Part shown: positions 1 to 9,524 of the stretch, piece after piece | Layout of the letters: each line of letters starts with the position of its first letter | Position numbering within the stretch: position 1 is the stretch's first letter | Origin: Ferruginibacter sp. | Lineage (GTDB): Bacteria; Bacteroidota; Bacteroidia; Chitinophagales; Chitinophagaceae | DNA: 64,000 nucleotides | Direction of reading: 5' to 3' | Assembly (NCBI GenBank): GCA_025963635.1 | Contig: JAOQAK010000063.1 | Location: 124,001 to 188,000, forward strand | Notes under the pieces: generated by a model | Database searches by the model: none | Seen by the model: the letters and a program-made list of their open reading frames with translations, nothing else | Told to the model about the DNA's origin: nothing | Translations under genes and position numbers: made by a program

Positions 1-683
1 TGGGAGCCTTTTTTGGATATGAGCAAATTGGATTGTTTAAGGATGCTGCTGATGTAAGCGGGTCACCAGTTCAACCCGGTGCAGCACCCGGCAGAATGAA
101 GTTCCGCGATGTTAATGGCGATAAATTAATCAATACCGATGACAGAACCTTCTTCGGCAATCCAAATCCAGACTTTACCACCGGCCTCAATCTTTCTGCC
201 AGCTATAAAGGATTTGATCTTTCCACATTCTTTTATGCCTCTGTTGGTAATGATGTCATTAATTACGTAAGATTTTGGACCGATTTCCCGCAGGTATGGG
301 ATGGCGCAATCAGCAAAGACGCAGTATACAATTCCTGGACACCATCCAATCCCAATGCCAAAGTTCCAATACTGGAAAGAGCCGCCTCTTTTAGCACTAC
401 CAGTAATTTTAGTTCCTACTATTTGGAAAATGGTTCTTTTTTAAGATGCAAATCGTTATTGTTGGGATATAATATCCCCACCAAATCATTCAAAAATATG
501 GGCATTGACAGATTGAGAGTTTATGTACAGGCAGTAAATTTATTTACTATTACCAATTACACCGGCCTTGACCCTGAGTTAACGGGTTCTGACCTGAATA
601 ACAACACAAATTTTGGTATTGATTTCGGAAACTATCCGGCAAACCAAAAAGGGTTTAATGTCGGCGTAAATCTTTCTTTTTAA
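1..683 (+). CDS. SusC/RagA-family TonB-linked outer membrane protein, C-terminal part
   Basis: This is the 3' end of a SusC-type receptor whose start lies before the window; the frame is open from base 3. SusC proteins are large TonB-dependent outer membrane barrels that import oligomers caught by a SusD lipoprotein. The visible part has the usual end of the family: a region with FRDVNGDKLINTDDRTFFGN (the D-x-N-x-D-G-like loop before the last strands), a stretch of alternating aromatic strands, a late motif near RLRVYVQAVNLFTITNYTGLDP, and a final strand ending in LSF, with a terminal Phe as expected of a barrel. The SusD gene starts 18 bases downstream, so the two form one transcript. The substrate cannot be read from this fragment. 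Confidence 0.93.
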   Translation, partial: GAFFGYEQIGLFKDAADVSGSPVQPGAAPGRMKFRDVNGDKLINTDDRTFFGNPNPDFTTGLNLSASYKGFDLSTFFYASVGNDVINYVRFWTDFPQVWDGAISKDAVYNSWTPSNPNAKVPILERAASFSTTSNFSSYYLENGSFLRCKSLLLGYNIPTKSFKNMGIDRLRVYVQAVNLFTITNYTGLDPELTGSDLNNNTNFGIDFGNYPANQKGFNVGVNLSF

Positions 684-701
684 ATTGAAAAAACGACTGT
701 T

Positions 702-2495
702 ATGAAAAAAACGAATTATAAATTAGCCATATCTTTTTGTTGCATATTTTGTCTCTGCCTGTTATATGCCTGCAAAAAATCATTTTTAGACAAGCAGCCC
801 CAGGGCGCATTGAGTGCGAATGTCTTAGCCAATAAGACGGGTGTGGAAGGATTACTTATTGGAGCATATCATATGGTGGGTGGTGAAGGCGGCGCCCCCG
901 GAACTGTTTGGGGGGCAGCGGCTTCCAATTGGGTGTTTGGGAGTGCCATCGTAGACGATTCTTATAAAGGGTCTGTACCTGCTGATCAAATGACCGAAGG
1001 GTTCAGCACATTGGCAACATTTACTTATGCCACAAATAATCCTTATTTAAACGAGAAGTGGCGCGCAATGTACGATGGAGTGCAAAGAGCTAACGATGTA
1101 TTGCGTGTGCTACCACTGGCAAAGGATATTTCTGCAGATGATGCTAAAAGGATTGTTGCCGAGGCAAGATTCCTAAGAGGCCACTTCCATTTTGAGCTTA
1201 AAAGGATATTCAATAATATAGTATATGCAGATGAAACCACTACCGAAACACGCAATGTGGATGATGCAGGTGCATATATTGATTACTGGCCCAAAATTAT
1301 GGGAGATTTCCAGGCTGCCATCGCGGATCTGCCTGAAACACAACCCCAGGCTGGCAGGGCAAACAAATCTGCCGCAAAAGCCTACCTGGCCAGGTGTTAT
1401 ATGGAGCAGCACAAGTACACAGAAGCGAAGCCGATATTAGAGGATATTATTGCAAACGGGAAAACTGCCAAAGGCGAAAAGTATGATTTGGTGAATTACC
1501 AAAGTAACTTCAATGCTGCGCAGGATAATGGTCCTGAGTCTATCTGGGCTTACCAGGCATCGGTAAATGATGGATCAGGTACTAATGGAAATTATGGTGA
1601 TAACCTGCAGTTTCCAAATGGGTCTGGACCGGGCGGTTGCTGTGGATTTAACAATCCGTCTATCAACCTTGCAAACGCATACAAAACAGATGCTAATGGC
1701 TTGCCTTTGCTGGATACCTATAACCAGGGAAATATGGTGAGCGCAGCAACAAGCCCTTATACCGGTAACATTGATCCAAGGATTGATGTTGTGATGGGGA
1801 GGCCAGGGATTCCTTATTATGATTGGGGTATAGTTCCAAGAAATGATTGGATCCGCAGTCCCGCTGATAATGGATGGTTCAGTCCTAAAAAAATGGTCTA
1901 TGCGAAAAGCCAGGTAGGATCACTTTCCTCAACCGAAACCAGTTTCTGGGGACCCACCCAAATGTCTGCAATCAATGTAAATCTCATCAGGTTTGCTGAA
2001 GTGCTTTTATGGGCTGCCGAATGCGAACTTGCTGTTGGTACACCTGCAAAAGCCTTGGCTTACGTGAACCGTGTTAGAAACCGCGCTGCTGATCCTACAG
2101 GATGGGTATATCTAAATAGCGCTTATAATGCATCCACCGGAAAGTATACAACTCAAACTACCCCGGCAGATAATTATAAAGTAAGCCCTTATCCTGCAGG
2201 TGCATTTGATGATAAAGTATTCGCTGCCAAAGCCATTTTGTTTGAAGAAAGATTGGAACTAGCGATGGAAGGACAACGTTTTTTTGCACTCCGTCGCTTT
2301 GATAATGGAACAGGCCTGATGACAACAATACTCAACAACTATATTGCCGTTGAGAAAACAAGGCCTTCGTTTTATATAGCGAATCCAAACGTTGTATTTG
2401 CGCCAAAATACCAATGGTTCCCAATCCCGCAACAACAAATAGATGTAAAGAACGCCACTGGAAAAGTATTTTTAAAGCAAAATCCTGGGTTCTAG
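702..2495 (+). CDS. SusD/RagB-family nutrient-binding outer membrane lipoprotein
   Basis: This is the surface lipoprotein partner of the SusC barrel just upstream (18-base gap). The 597-residue protein starts with a lipoprotein signal: a hydrophobic core and a lipobox ending LLYAC, giving Cys24 as the lipidated residue, followed by KKSFLDKQPQG, typical for the family. The middle carries the helical repeat region with a YLARCYMEQHKYTEAKPIL stretch, and the end has the classic RNRAADPTGW and FEERLELAMEGQRFFALRR motifs of the SusD C-terminal domain. No glycoside hydrolase or peptidase gene lies beside it in the window, so the ligand is unknown. A strong hairpin follows the stop codon and probably ends the transcript. 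Confidence 0.95.
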   Translation: MKKTNYKLAISFCCIFCLCLLYACKKSFLDKQPQGALSANVLANKTGVEGLLIGAYHMVGGEGGAPGTVWGAAASNWVFGSAIVDDSYKGSVPADQMTEGFSTLATFTYATNNPYLNEKWRAMYDGVQRANDVLRVLPLAKDISADDAKRIVAEARFLRGHFHFELKRIFNNIVYADETTTETRNVDDAGAYIDYWPKIMGDFQAAIADLPETQPQAGRANKSAAKAYLARCYMEQHKYTEAKPILEDIIANGKTAKGEKYDLVNYQSNFNAAQDNGPESIWAYQASVNDGSGTNGNYGDNLQFPNGSGPGGCCGFNNPSINLANAYKTDANGLPLLDTYNQGNMVSAATSPYTGNIDPRIDVVMGRPGIPYYDWGIVPRNDWIRSPADNGWFSPKKMVYAKSQVGSLSSTETSFWGPTQMSAINVNLIRFAEVLLWAAECELAVGTPAKALAYVNRVRNRAADPTGWVYLNSAYNASTGKYTTQTTPADNYKVSPYPAGAFDDKVFAAKAILFEERLELAMEGQRFFALRRFDNGTGLMTTILNNYIAVEKTRPSFYIANPNVVFAPKYQWFPIPQQQIDVKNATGKVFLKQNPGF

Positions 2496-2523
2496 ATTAT
2501 ACGAGTTTTATATTGCAATGGAA

Positions 2524-2554
2524 GAAAGAGGTAGACTTTAGTTCTACCTCTTTC
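2524..2554 (+). terminator. Rho-independent terminator after the SusCD genes
   Basis: A perfect 12-bp stem (2524-2535 with 2543-2554) has a 7-base loop and is followed by a pyrimidine-rich run. It starts 28 bases after the SusD stop codon. Confidence 0.8.
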
Positions 2555-2669
2555 TATTATGATCATGGGCCAACGTAGCTATTAAAGAGCACACGATTGT
2601 TTACTAGCAGGTGTCTCACAAAACTTCCAAAAACTAAATAATGCACCAAAAATTTACTTAATTTTCAGA

Positions 2670-4241
2670 ATGCCTTCTGCTGTAACGTTTAAAAAAGAGT
2701 TAATCCCTATTGTTGTAACCAGTTTAACAATTTTGCTATTCTCCTGCAATCACTTCAAAAAGAACAGTACTCATTTACAGGTTCCTGATTCGAATATATC
2801 AAAAGGAAAAGTATTGGCGGCTACATATTGTCAGTCATGCCATCTGCTTCCCGATCCATCACAACTTGACTCAAAAAATTGGGAGTTGGGGGTACTACCT
2901 GCGATGGGACCACGATTGGGTATTTTTGATTTTGGTCTTTACCATTACCCGGTTACCAGGAATGATCCGAACATTGGCAAAGACTTTTATCCCTCCAGGC
3001 CCGTCTTATCCCTCGGGGATTGGCAATGTATTATTGATTACTACGCATCTCTTTCGCCTGATTCTTTACCTGCTCAACAAAGAGACTACCCTATTGATAA
3101 TGGCAATGCACTTTTCAAAATTGAAATACCATCTTTCAGGAAAAACATACCGGCAACCTGTAGCGTAAAAATTGACACTACTATCGGATCACATCAATTG
3201 TTTGCGACAGATATGATCAGTAAAAACATCTATCGGTTTGATAATCGGTTGAGACTGCTGGATTCATTTCATTGCAATAGTCCAGCCATTGACCTGGAAA
3301 TTTTTAAGGATAATATCATAGCGTGCAATATTGGTATTATGACACCGAATGATGGTAAGTCCGGCAGTGTACAACTCATAACAAAACATACAGGTGAACT
3401 GAAAGTCGACACTACTATGTATTTCGATAAACTTGCAAGACCAGTGCAGGTAGTTGCGGCTGATCTTAATAAAGATGGAAAAATGGATTACCTCGTCTGT
3501 GAATTTGGCAATTTGAAGGGCGCTTTATCGTGGATGGAGAGCCTCGGAAATAACCAATTTAAATATAACATCCTACGCCAGGAGCCAGGTGCTATCAAAG
3601 CATATGTTACAGATATAAATCATGATGGCCTGCCGGATATTTGCGTTCTGTTTGCACAGGGAGAAGAAGGTATTTTTCTGTACACCAATCTTGGGAATGG
3701 CAAATTTGCACAAAAAGAAATATTGCGATTTCCTCCTATTAATGGTTCCTCCTACTTTGAAATGGCCGACTTTAATAAAGATGGGTTCCCCGATATCGTA
3801 TATACCTGTGGAGATAATGCAGATTATTCAGCCATATTAAAGCCTTATCACGGAGTGTATATCTTTATGAACGATGGTAAAAATGATTTTCGCCAGCAAT
3901 ATTTTTTCCCGATCAATGGCTGCTTCAAAGCAGTTGCCCGGGATTTTGATAACGATGGTGATATTGATTTAGCGGCTATTTCTTTTTTTGCAGATTACGT
4001 GCACCAGCCTGAAGAGGGTTTTGTATACCTGCAAAATACAGGAAAAATGGATTTTCATCCTTATAGTATTGCAGGAACAACAGTAGGGAGATGGCTCACC
4101 ATGGATGCAGGAGATATTGACGGAGATGGTATGATTGACCTGGTGTTGGGAAACTTTTCAATAGCGCCCTCGTTTATACAGCCACTGACAGATTGGAAAT
4201 TGGGGCCTCCGTTTATTATTCTAAAAAACATAATGCCGTAA
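2670..4241 (+). CDS. FG-GAP/VCBS repeat lipoprotein with a heme c motif
   Basis: The 523-residue protein begins with a lipoprotein signal whose lipobox ends LLFSC (Cys26). Just behind it, at about residues 54-58, is CQSCH, the covalent heme-binding motif CxxCH, within a segment resembling a minimal cytochrome c (AATYCQSCHLLPDP). The second half carries five calcium-loop FG-GAP-like repeats of the form D-x-N/D-x-D-G-x-x-D at about residues 265, 313, 366, 424 and 481, which fold as beta-propeller blades. The protein should sit in the outer membrane or on the cell surface. The heme suggests electron transfer or redox sensing, but that is inference. It follows the SusCD pair behind a terminator, so it probably has its own promoter. 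No catalytic domain was recognised. Confidence 0.85.
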   Translation: MPSAVTFKKELIPIVVTSLTILLFSCNHFKKNSTHLQVPDSNISKGKVLAATYCQSCHLLPDPSQLDSKNWELGVLPAMGPRLGIFDFGLYHYPVTRNDPNIGKDFYPSRPVLSLGDWQCIIDYYASLSPDSLPAQQRDYPIDNGNALFKIEIPSFRKNIPATCSVKIDTTIGSHQLFATDMISKNIYRFDNRLRLLDSFHCNSPAIDLEIFKDNIIACNIGIMTPNDGKSGSVQLITKHTGELKVDTTMYFDKLARPVQVVAADLNKDGKMDYLVCEFGNLKGALSWMESLGNNQFKYNILRQEPGAIKAYVTDINHDGLPDICVLFAQGEEGIFLYTNLGNGKFAQKEILRFPPINGSSYFEMADFNKDGFPDIVYTCGDNADYSAILKPYHGVYIFMNDGKNDFRQQYFFPINGCFKAVARDFDNDGDIDLAAISFFADYVHQPEEGFVYLQNTGKMDFHPYSIAGTTVGRWLTMDAGDIDGDGMIDLVLGNFSIAPSFIQPLTDWKLGPPFIILKNIMP

Positions 4242-4582
4242 TGATGGCGAAACTCGTATTCCAGTGATCCAAGCCAGCAAATGCCAATTTTTTTCTTTTC
4301 CCATCAAATGGTTGGTGGATGAAAGTTGCTCGTATTGTTTATATCTATGTATCCTCTTTTCTTCAGAACTATCATCACCACAAAATAGAGGCCCCTCATA
4401 GAAATGAAGGGCCTTAACGATTGCTTGCCATATGAAAAATTGTTATTCGATTAAACTTCTCCTGCAGCGAATTATTGACAGGATGATCTAATCTTAAAAC
4501 TTTTGGTAATCATTCTTTTTTACACCGTACATCCGAACTTTTACTTAATTTTTTTCTATTTTAATCTATTATCATCCTCGTT
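4242..4582. other. Intergenic stretch between convergent genes
   Basis: No open frame with coding character was seen. The stretch holds one hairpin, listed separately, and is otherwise AT-rich. Confidence 0.6.
4389..4414. terminator. Possible terminator between convergent genes
   Basis: The arms AGGCCC and GGGCCT pair, extended after one mismatch by TCAT/ATGA around an AGAA loop. There is no long T run on either side, so its strength is doubtful. It lies between the end of the FG-GAP gene and the end of the porin gene. Confidence 0.4.
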
Positions 4583-5662
4583 TTAAAAACTGTATATCGC
4601 TGCGAGAATAGCGCTGAAGGCAGACTTTGAAGCTTCTCCTTTGCTATTCTTGCTGAACACTTTATCCTTTGCGTTGTCAAGCCTTAACTCAGGAATAAAC
4701 ATAAAATTACCGGCTTTTATATTGCCAGATAATGTAATCTCAGTTACATCAGATCCCGGCAGTTTAATTGCATATTTTTTATCTGCAAAATATTCAGCTC
4801 TCAATGTCATTCCAAAAACATCAGAGGCGGTTAAATTCGCATACAATGCTGAAGCCCACCAGCTTTTAGTCTTTGTTTTGCCCGCTCCGAGATAGTCTTC
4901 ATCCCTGACAAACTGAACCGTTCCGTCGTAACCAAGACTGAATTTATCAGCAAGTGTAGCAGAGGCAGTTAACCCAACCTGGCTTAAAGAAGAAGCTGTT
5001 GGACTATACATCTTTCCTCCAAAATAGCCTGCATAATTAAGATAAACAGAATACTTTGCTCCTACCTGGCTCAATTGTGCAATCAAGGTTTTTGGATCAC
5101 TTCCGCTGGCAGGTGCAGTTACATCAATTGGATTAGCCACGCCGATCATCAGTCCTGTACCTCCACCTAATGTAAAGTCTGCTTTGATACCAGTATGAGA
5201 GAACGGCCCATTGGTAAACATATAAGACATGCTGTAATTCTTATTAAGCTGAGGATCCAATAATTCATATCCTATATGGGTACCGAATTTTCCAAAAGTG
5301 AATTTTACTTTATCGGAGGGTGCATAGTAGATATAAGCTTGTTTTACAGATTGCAATGTAGCATCGTCTGCGTAGGAAAACTCTTCAGCTCTTTTGCCGA
5401 ATCCCAAGTCTACCACTACTCCACCTTTCCCTGCAGTATATTGGGCCTTTATTGATGCCATACCCAATTGGAAAGAATTGTTTGAATTGGTAAAACTCGT
5501 AAAATTATTCAGAGCGGATGAACCACTTGCTCCTACACCCATTCGGTAGTACACATCTACGGAACCCGATACCGTAAATGGCTTTGTGGAATCCTGCGCA
5601 ATTAAAGAATTGCTTGAAAAAGCTGCTAAAAATATCGCTGTCGCTACAAAAATTTTCTTCAT
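4583..5662 (-). CDS. Porin-like outer membrane beta-barrel protein
   Basis: The 359-residue protein has a cleavable signal peptide (MKKIFVATAIFLAAFSSNSL, then IAQ) and a body of amphipathic strands rich in Gly, Ser, Tyr and Phe, ending in AIYSF, as expected of an outer membrane barrel. It resembles the putative beta-barrel porin-2 group (PF07642) by length and by features such as the early VDVYYRMG strand and the KFGTHIGYELLDPQLNKNYS segment. It lies directly downstream of the ammonium transporter on the same strand, behind a strong terminator. A role in letting ammonium or other small solutes across the outer membrane is inferred from this position only. Confidence 0.8.
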   Translation of the reverse strand: MKKIFVATAIFLAAFSSNSLIAQDSTKPFTVSGSVDVYYRMGVGASGSSALNNFTSFTNSNNSFQLGMASIKAQYTAGKGGVVVDLGFGKRAEEFSYADDATLQSVKQAYIYYAPSDKVKFTFGKFGTHIGYELLDPQLNKNYSMSYMFTNGPFSHTGIKADFTLGGGTGLMIGVANPIDVTAPASGSDPKTLIAQLSQVGAKYSVYLNYAGYFGGKMYSPTASSLSQVGLTASATLADKFSLGYDGTVQFVRDEDYLGAGKTKTKSWWASALYANLTASDVFGMTLRAEYFADKKYAIKLPGSDVTEITLSGNIKAGNFMFIPELRLDNAKDKVFSKNSKGEASKSAFSAILAAIYSF

Positions 5663-5838
5663 CGTAAAAATTTGAAATTAAAAATTTGGTTAAATACAGG
5701 TATAATTACCTGCTGGAAAATTTGCGGCAGCAATCTTAAGAAAAAGGAAAAATTCTATTGATTAAACCTTCGCCAGCTCACTAGAGTTCCGTGGCCGCAT
5801 GAGCAAGTAGTACACTCCTACCCACTATCAATTTTAAA

Positions 5839-5887
5839 AAATTACACCAGGGGAAATAATGTTGGAAAGTAAACCCTGGTGTAATTT
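5839..5887 (-). terminator. Terminator after the ammonium transporter gene
   Basis: A perfect 14-bp inverted repeat (5839-5852 with 5874-5887) has a 21-base loop. Read on the minus strand it is followed by a T run. It begins 11 bases after the amt stop and probably separates or dampens readthrough into the porin gene. Confidence 0.8.
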
Positions 5888-5897
5888 GAAAGAACAA

Positions 5898-7298
5898 TTA
5901 AATATTATCTGTTTCAGTAAAAGACCCGCCGGTCTTTACCAGTAAAGTTCCCTGCATATACTTTTCATCATGCTGTGATGCATCCAAACCTTCTTCTTCA
6001 TCAGCAGGACTAACACGTATTGGTAAAATGAAATTAATGAATTTGAAAATCAGGAATGAAACAGTGAAGCTGTAAACAACTACTATCAACATTGCCTTTA
6101 ACTGGATTAAAAAGAAAGGGAAATTACCATAAAACCAGCCCTGTGGGCCATCTTTAATGCCGTGAACCAGTTGATTTGCAAAAACGCCGGTCAACAACAT
6201 TCCAACCATACCTCCAATACCATGGCAAGGGAATACATCCAGGGTATCATCCAAAGTTGACTTTTGTTTGATGCTGACCGCGATGTTAGATATAACGGCT
6301 CCGATCACCCCTATGATAATACTTTGTGGAATTCCTACAAAACCTGCTGCGGGAGTAATTGCAACAAGTCCTACAACAGCACCGATACAGAATCCAAGCA
6401 CAGAAGGCTTTTTACCTTTCAACACATCAAAGAACATCCATGCTAAACCAGCTGCTGCAGCCGCTGTATTGGTAGTTCCAAAAGCATTTACTGCAAGTGG
6501 CGTTGCACCTACCGCAGACCCTGCATTGAAACCAAACCATCCAAACCAAAGTAAACCGGTACCTATTAAAACGTACGGTACGTTTGCTGGTGGAATTTCA
6601 GCTCTTTCCTGGTGAGACTTACGACGTTTTAAAACAAGTGCCCCTGCAAGGGCAGCACAACCAGCGGTGATATGAACCACCGTACCTCCGGCAAAATCCC
6701 AAGCGCCCATCTTCGCCAGGAATCCGTCAGGATGCCAGCTCCAATGTGCTACCGGTGCATATACCAGCAAACTAAATAAAACTATAAATACAACGTAAGA
6801 TGTAAAACGAATTCGCTCAGCAACCGCACCAACCACCAGGCCGGGAGTGATGATCGCAAACATTAACTGGAATAATGAGAAAAGGGTAAGAGGAATTGTA
6901 TTTGCCAATGGCCATGCGGCATGTGACTTTACGCCTTTAAAGAACAAAAATGTTCTCGGGTCACCAATGAAACCATGAAATGAGTCACCAAAACTCAGGC
7001 TAAATCCAACAATAAGCCATAGTACACCAACGATTCCGGCGGCGACCACGCTTTTAATCATTGTTGAAATAACATTCTTCCGGTTAACCATCCCTCCGTA
7101 GAAAAACGCAAGACCCGGAGTCATCAAGAATACAAATGCTGTTGATACCAATACCCAGGTCATATCGGAAGTATTATATTGAGGATCACTAGCGCCGGGA
7201 ACGTAATCTACTTCCGGGGTCCCAATAAATGCAGCCATTATAGCCAGAACAACTAATACCGCAAAAGGTATTACTGATTTGATTGTAATTCGTCTCAT
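5898..7298 (-). CDS. amt: Ammonium transporter of the Amt/MEP/Rh family
   Basis: The 466-residue inner membrane protein has a signal-like first segment and about 11 further hydrophobic segments. It shows the Amt family hallmarks: the TPGLAFFYGGMVNRKN segment, the first pore histidine in GGTVVHITAG, the conserved GLLWFGWFGFNAGSA helix, and the second pore histidine in DVFPCHGIGGMVG. The twin histidines line the ammonium path. No glnB/glnK (PII) gene is adjacent, although that pairing is common elsewhere; instead a porin-like gene follows. Nitrogen assimilation genes gltBD lie upstream on the same strand, across a 639-base gap. The AT-rich region before the start probably holds its promoter. 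Confidence 0.97.
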   Translation of the reverse strand: MRRITIKSVIPFAVLVVLAIMAAFIGTPEVDYVPGASDPQYNTSDMTWVLVSTAFVFLMTPGLAFFYGGMVNRKNVISTMIKSVVAAGIVGVLWLIVGFSLSFGDSFHGFIGDPRTFLFFKGVKSHAAWPLANTIPLTLFSLFQLMFAIITPGLVVGAVAERIRFTSYVVFIVLFSLLVYAPVAHWSWHPDGFLAKMGAWDFAGGTVVHITAGCAALAGALVLKRRKSHQERAEIPPANVPYVLIGTGLLWFGWFGFNAGSAVGATPLAVNAFGTTNTAAAAAGLAWMFFDVLKGKKPSVLGFCIGAVVGLVAITPAAGFVGIPQSIIIGVIGAVISNIAVSIKQKSTLDDTLDVFPCHGIGGMVGMLLTGVFANQLVHGIKDGPQGWFYGNFPFFLIQLKAMLIVVVYSFTVSFLIFKFINFILPIRVSPADEEEGLDASQHDEKYMQGTLLVKTGGSFTETDNI

Positions 7299-7937
7299 TC
7301 CGATTTTGTTTTTGGTTTAATTAATTAATATTATAATTTTTATACATAATATCATTATTCTGTAAACATACAGCTTTTTTAAATAAAAATTGAAATATCA
7401 ATATATTTTTATTAAACTAATATATAAGATATTATCTAACAATTCCATTGAAAGACAAAATAATTTGTGATTATCAATTCCTAAATGGCAAAAAAACGAA
7501 CAAATAGCGGTTTTCGTGTTGAATTATCAAATAATTTCTTCTTAAGTCAAAAATGCAAAAAATCGATTTAGGTTTATCGAAAGGATGAATTAATGTGTAA
7601 ATAAAACATTTCTATTGAAACTAATGTGGTTTGATTTACGGTTTTACTGGAAGAAGCCTGTTAGTAATAATTTACTTAAACTACTTTCGATAGGAGGTAA
7701 AATGAGTAAGGGTACTCCGGAGGTATATTATTTTTCTTGTGCAATCGTTGGAGCACAGCATTGCAATCGAAAATAAATGCAGTGAAGGAAATTCTAGATA
7801 CGGCTTTCTTCTATATCAAAAATGCTATTCCCCTGTGAATGGAGAATAGCATTTTTACAAAACCAATCTTGTTGAAGAATTTTATATGTGGACATCGTCC
7901 TTAACAGAACTAAAAATATTTACGCCCATTTTCGAAG
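7299..7937. other. AT-rich intergenic region between gltD and amt
   Basis: The region holds the gltD terminator near its upper end and presumably the amt promoter. No ordinary gene was recognised. A 24-codon frame at 7702-7776 (+) is preceded by AGGAGG, which is discussed as a finding. Confidence 0.6.
7818..7856 (-). terminator. Terminator after gltBD
   Basis: A perfect 13-bp stem (7818-7830 with 7844-7856) has a 13-base loop. On the minus strand its second arm ends in a T run. It lies about 80 bases past the gltD stop and probably ends the long leu-ilv-glt transcript. Confidence 0.85.
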
Positions 7938-9410
7938 TTACAGGTAACGTGCAATTGCATTACGGTCGGCCGTTTCCAGTAACGAATGTCCCATCAGGAA
8001 TTCATCTACCTTCTGTGCACAATCCCGGCCTTCTTTAATGGCCCACACTACTAATGACTGTCCGCGTCGCATATCGCCAGCAGCAAATATCCTGGAGATA
8101 TTAGAATGGTAATTCTTTTCAGAAGCTCGCACATTGCCTCTTTCGTCTAATTCGATCTCTAATTCATTTATTAATCCTTCATGTTGCGGATGTACAAATC
8201 CCATGGCGAGTAGTGCCAGTTCGCAAGGCACTTTTCTTTCACTTCCCTTGACTTCTACAAACTGGGCCGCTTTATTGTCCACCACTTTCCACTCGAGGTC
8301 TACCATTATAATTGCTTTTAGGTTTCCCTTTTCGTCCCCAATAAATTCTTTTGTAGCTACCGCCCATTTTCTGTCGCACCCTTCTTCATGCGATGAAGTT
8401 GTTTTTAATACCATTGGATAGGTAGGCCATGGCATTTGTTCATTTCTTGCAACCGGTGGTTTTGGCAATAGTTCAAACTGGCGTACCGAAGCTGCCTTGT
8501 GTCGGTTTGATGTACCCACACAATCACTTCCCGTATCGCCGCCGCCAATTACTACCACGTTTTTACCTGTGGCAAAAATATCTTCTTCGATGAAAGGGAT
8601 TCCCGCAACCCTTTTATTTTGTTGCTTTAAAAAATCCATGGCGAAATAAATGCCTTTATAATCTCGTCCGGGAATATTGAGGTTTCTTGGCACAGTGCTG
8701 CCGCCCGCCAATACAATTGCCTGGTATTCGCGTAAAAGATCGCTGATACTTATGTCAACACCTACATTGGCATTGCATTTAAATATAACGCCTTCTTCTT
8801 CCATCAATTTGATTCTTCTGTCGATTACCCATTTCTCCAATTTGAAATCAGGTATGCCGTATCGCAACAATCCGCCCGGCAAATCATCTCTCTCAAAAAC
8901 CGTAACTGAATGGCCCACGATATTTAATTGGGCTGCAGCAGCCAGGCCGGCAGGACCGCTGCCTATTATGGCCACTTTTTTACCTGTTCGTGAAATTTGC
9001 TTTTCTGCTTGCACAAATCCTTTGTCAAATGCAATTTCTATTATATGACGCTCTATTTCTTCAATAGTAATTGCGGGTTGGTTGATCCCAAGTACGCAGG
9101 ATGTTTCACATGGAGCCGGGCAAATTCTGCCCGTAAATTCAGGAAAATTATTCGTGGAAGACAATATATCATATGCTTCTTTCCAGCTTTTGCGATACAC
9201 CGCATCGTTAAATTCCGGGATCACATTACCGAGCGGACAGCCACTATGACAAAAAGGAATTCCGCAATCCATACACCTGGCAGATTGTTGATTTAACTTC
9301 TCATCAGAATACCTTTCAATAAATTCCCTGTAATCGTTCACCCTTTCTTCCGGTAACCTTTTTGCCGGAAGTTCTCTTGTAAACTCTAAAAACCCAGTTG
9401 GTTTGCCCAT
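7938..9410 (-). CDS. gltD: Glutamate synthase (NADPH) small subunit
   Basis: GltD passes electrons from NADPH through FAD and iron-sulfur centres to the large subunit, which makes glutamate from glutamine and 2-oxoglutarate in the cytoplasm. The 490-residue protein begins with two cysteine clusters for [4Fe-4S] centres (CMDCGIPFCHSGCP and CPAPCETSC). It continues with the FAD-binding GSGPAGLAAA motif and the NADPH-binding GGGDTGSDCVG motif, and ends with an AAGDMRRGQSLVVWAI segment. It is the last gene of the block, 114 bases behind gltB, and is followed by a strong terminator. Length and motif order are normal. Confidence 0.97.
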   Translation of the reverse strand: MGKPTGFLEFTRELPAKRLPEERVNDYREFIERYSDEKLNQQSARCMDCGIPFCHSGCPLGNVIPEFNDAVYRKSWKEAYDILSSTNNFPEFTGRICPAPCETSCVLGINQPAITIEEIERHIIEIAFDKGFVQAEKQISRTGKKVAIIGSGPAGLAAAAQLNIVGHSVTVFERDDLPGGLLRYGIPDFKLEKWVIDRRIKLMEEEGVIFKCNANVGVDISISDLLREYQAIVLAGGSTVPRNLNIPGRDYKGIYFAMDFLKQQNKRVAGIPFIEEDIFATGKNVVVIGGGDTGSDCVGTSNRHKAASVRQFELLPKPPVARNEQMPWPTYPMVLKTTSSHEEGCDRKWAVATKEFIGDEKGNLKAIIMVDLEWKVVDNKAAQFVEVKGSERKVPCELALLAMGFVHPQHEGLINELEIELDERGNVRASEKNYHSNISRIFAAGDMRRGQSLVVWAIKEGRDCAQKVDEFLMGHSLLETADRNAIARYL

Positions 9411-9524
9411 ATGCTATACTCCCCGAAGGGATCTTTAATTAAAGTAGATAATTGATATTTAGAAGTTTTACAGCCAACAGCATTTAGCCACCTAAAAAAC
9501 CTCCTTCCCAATCTGTGATTAAAA

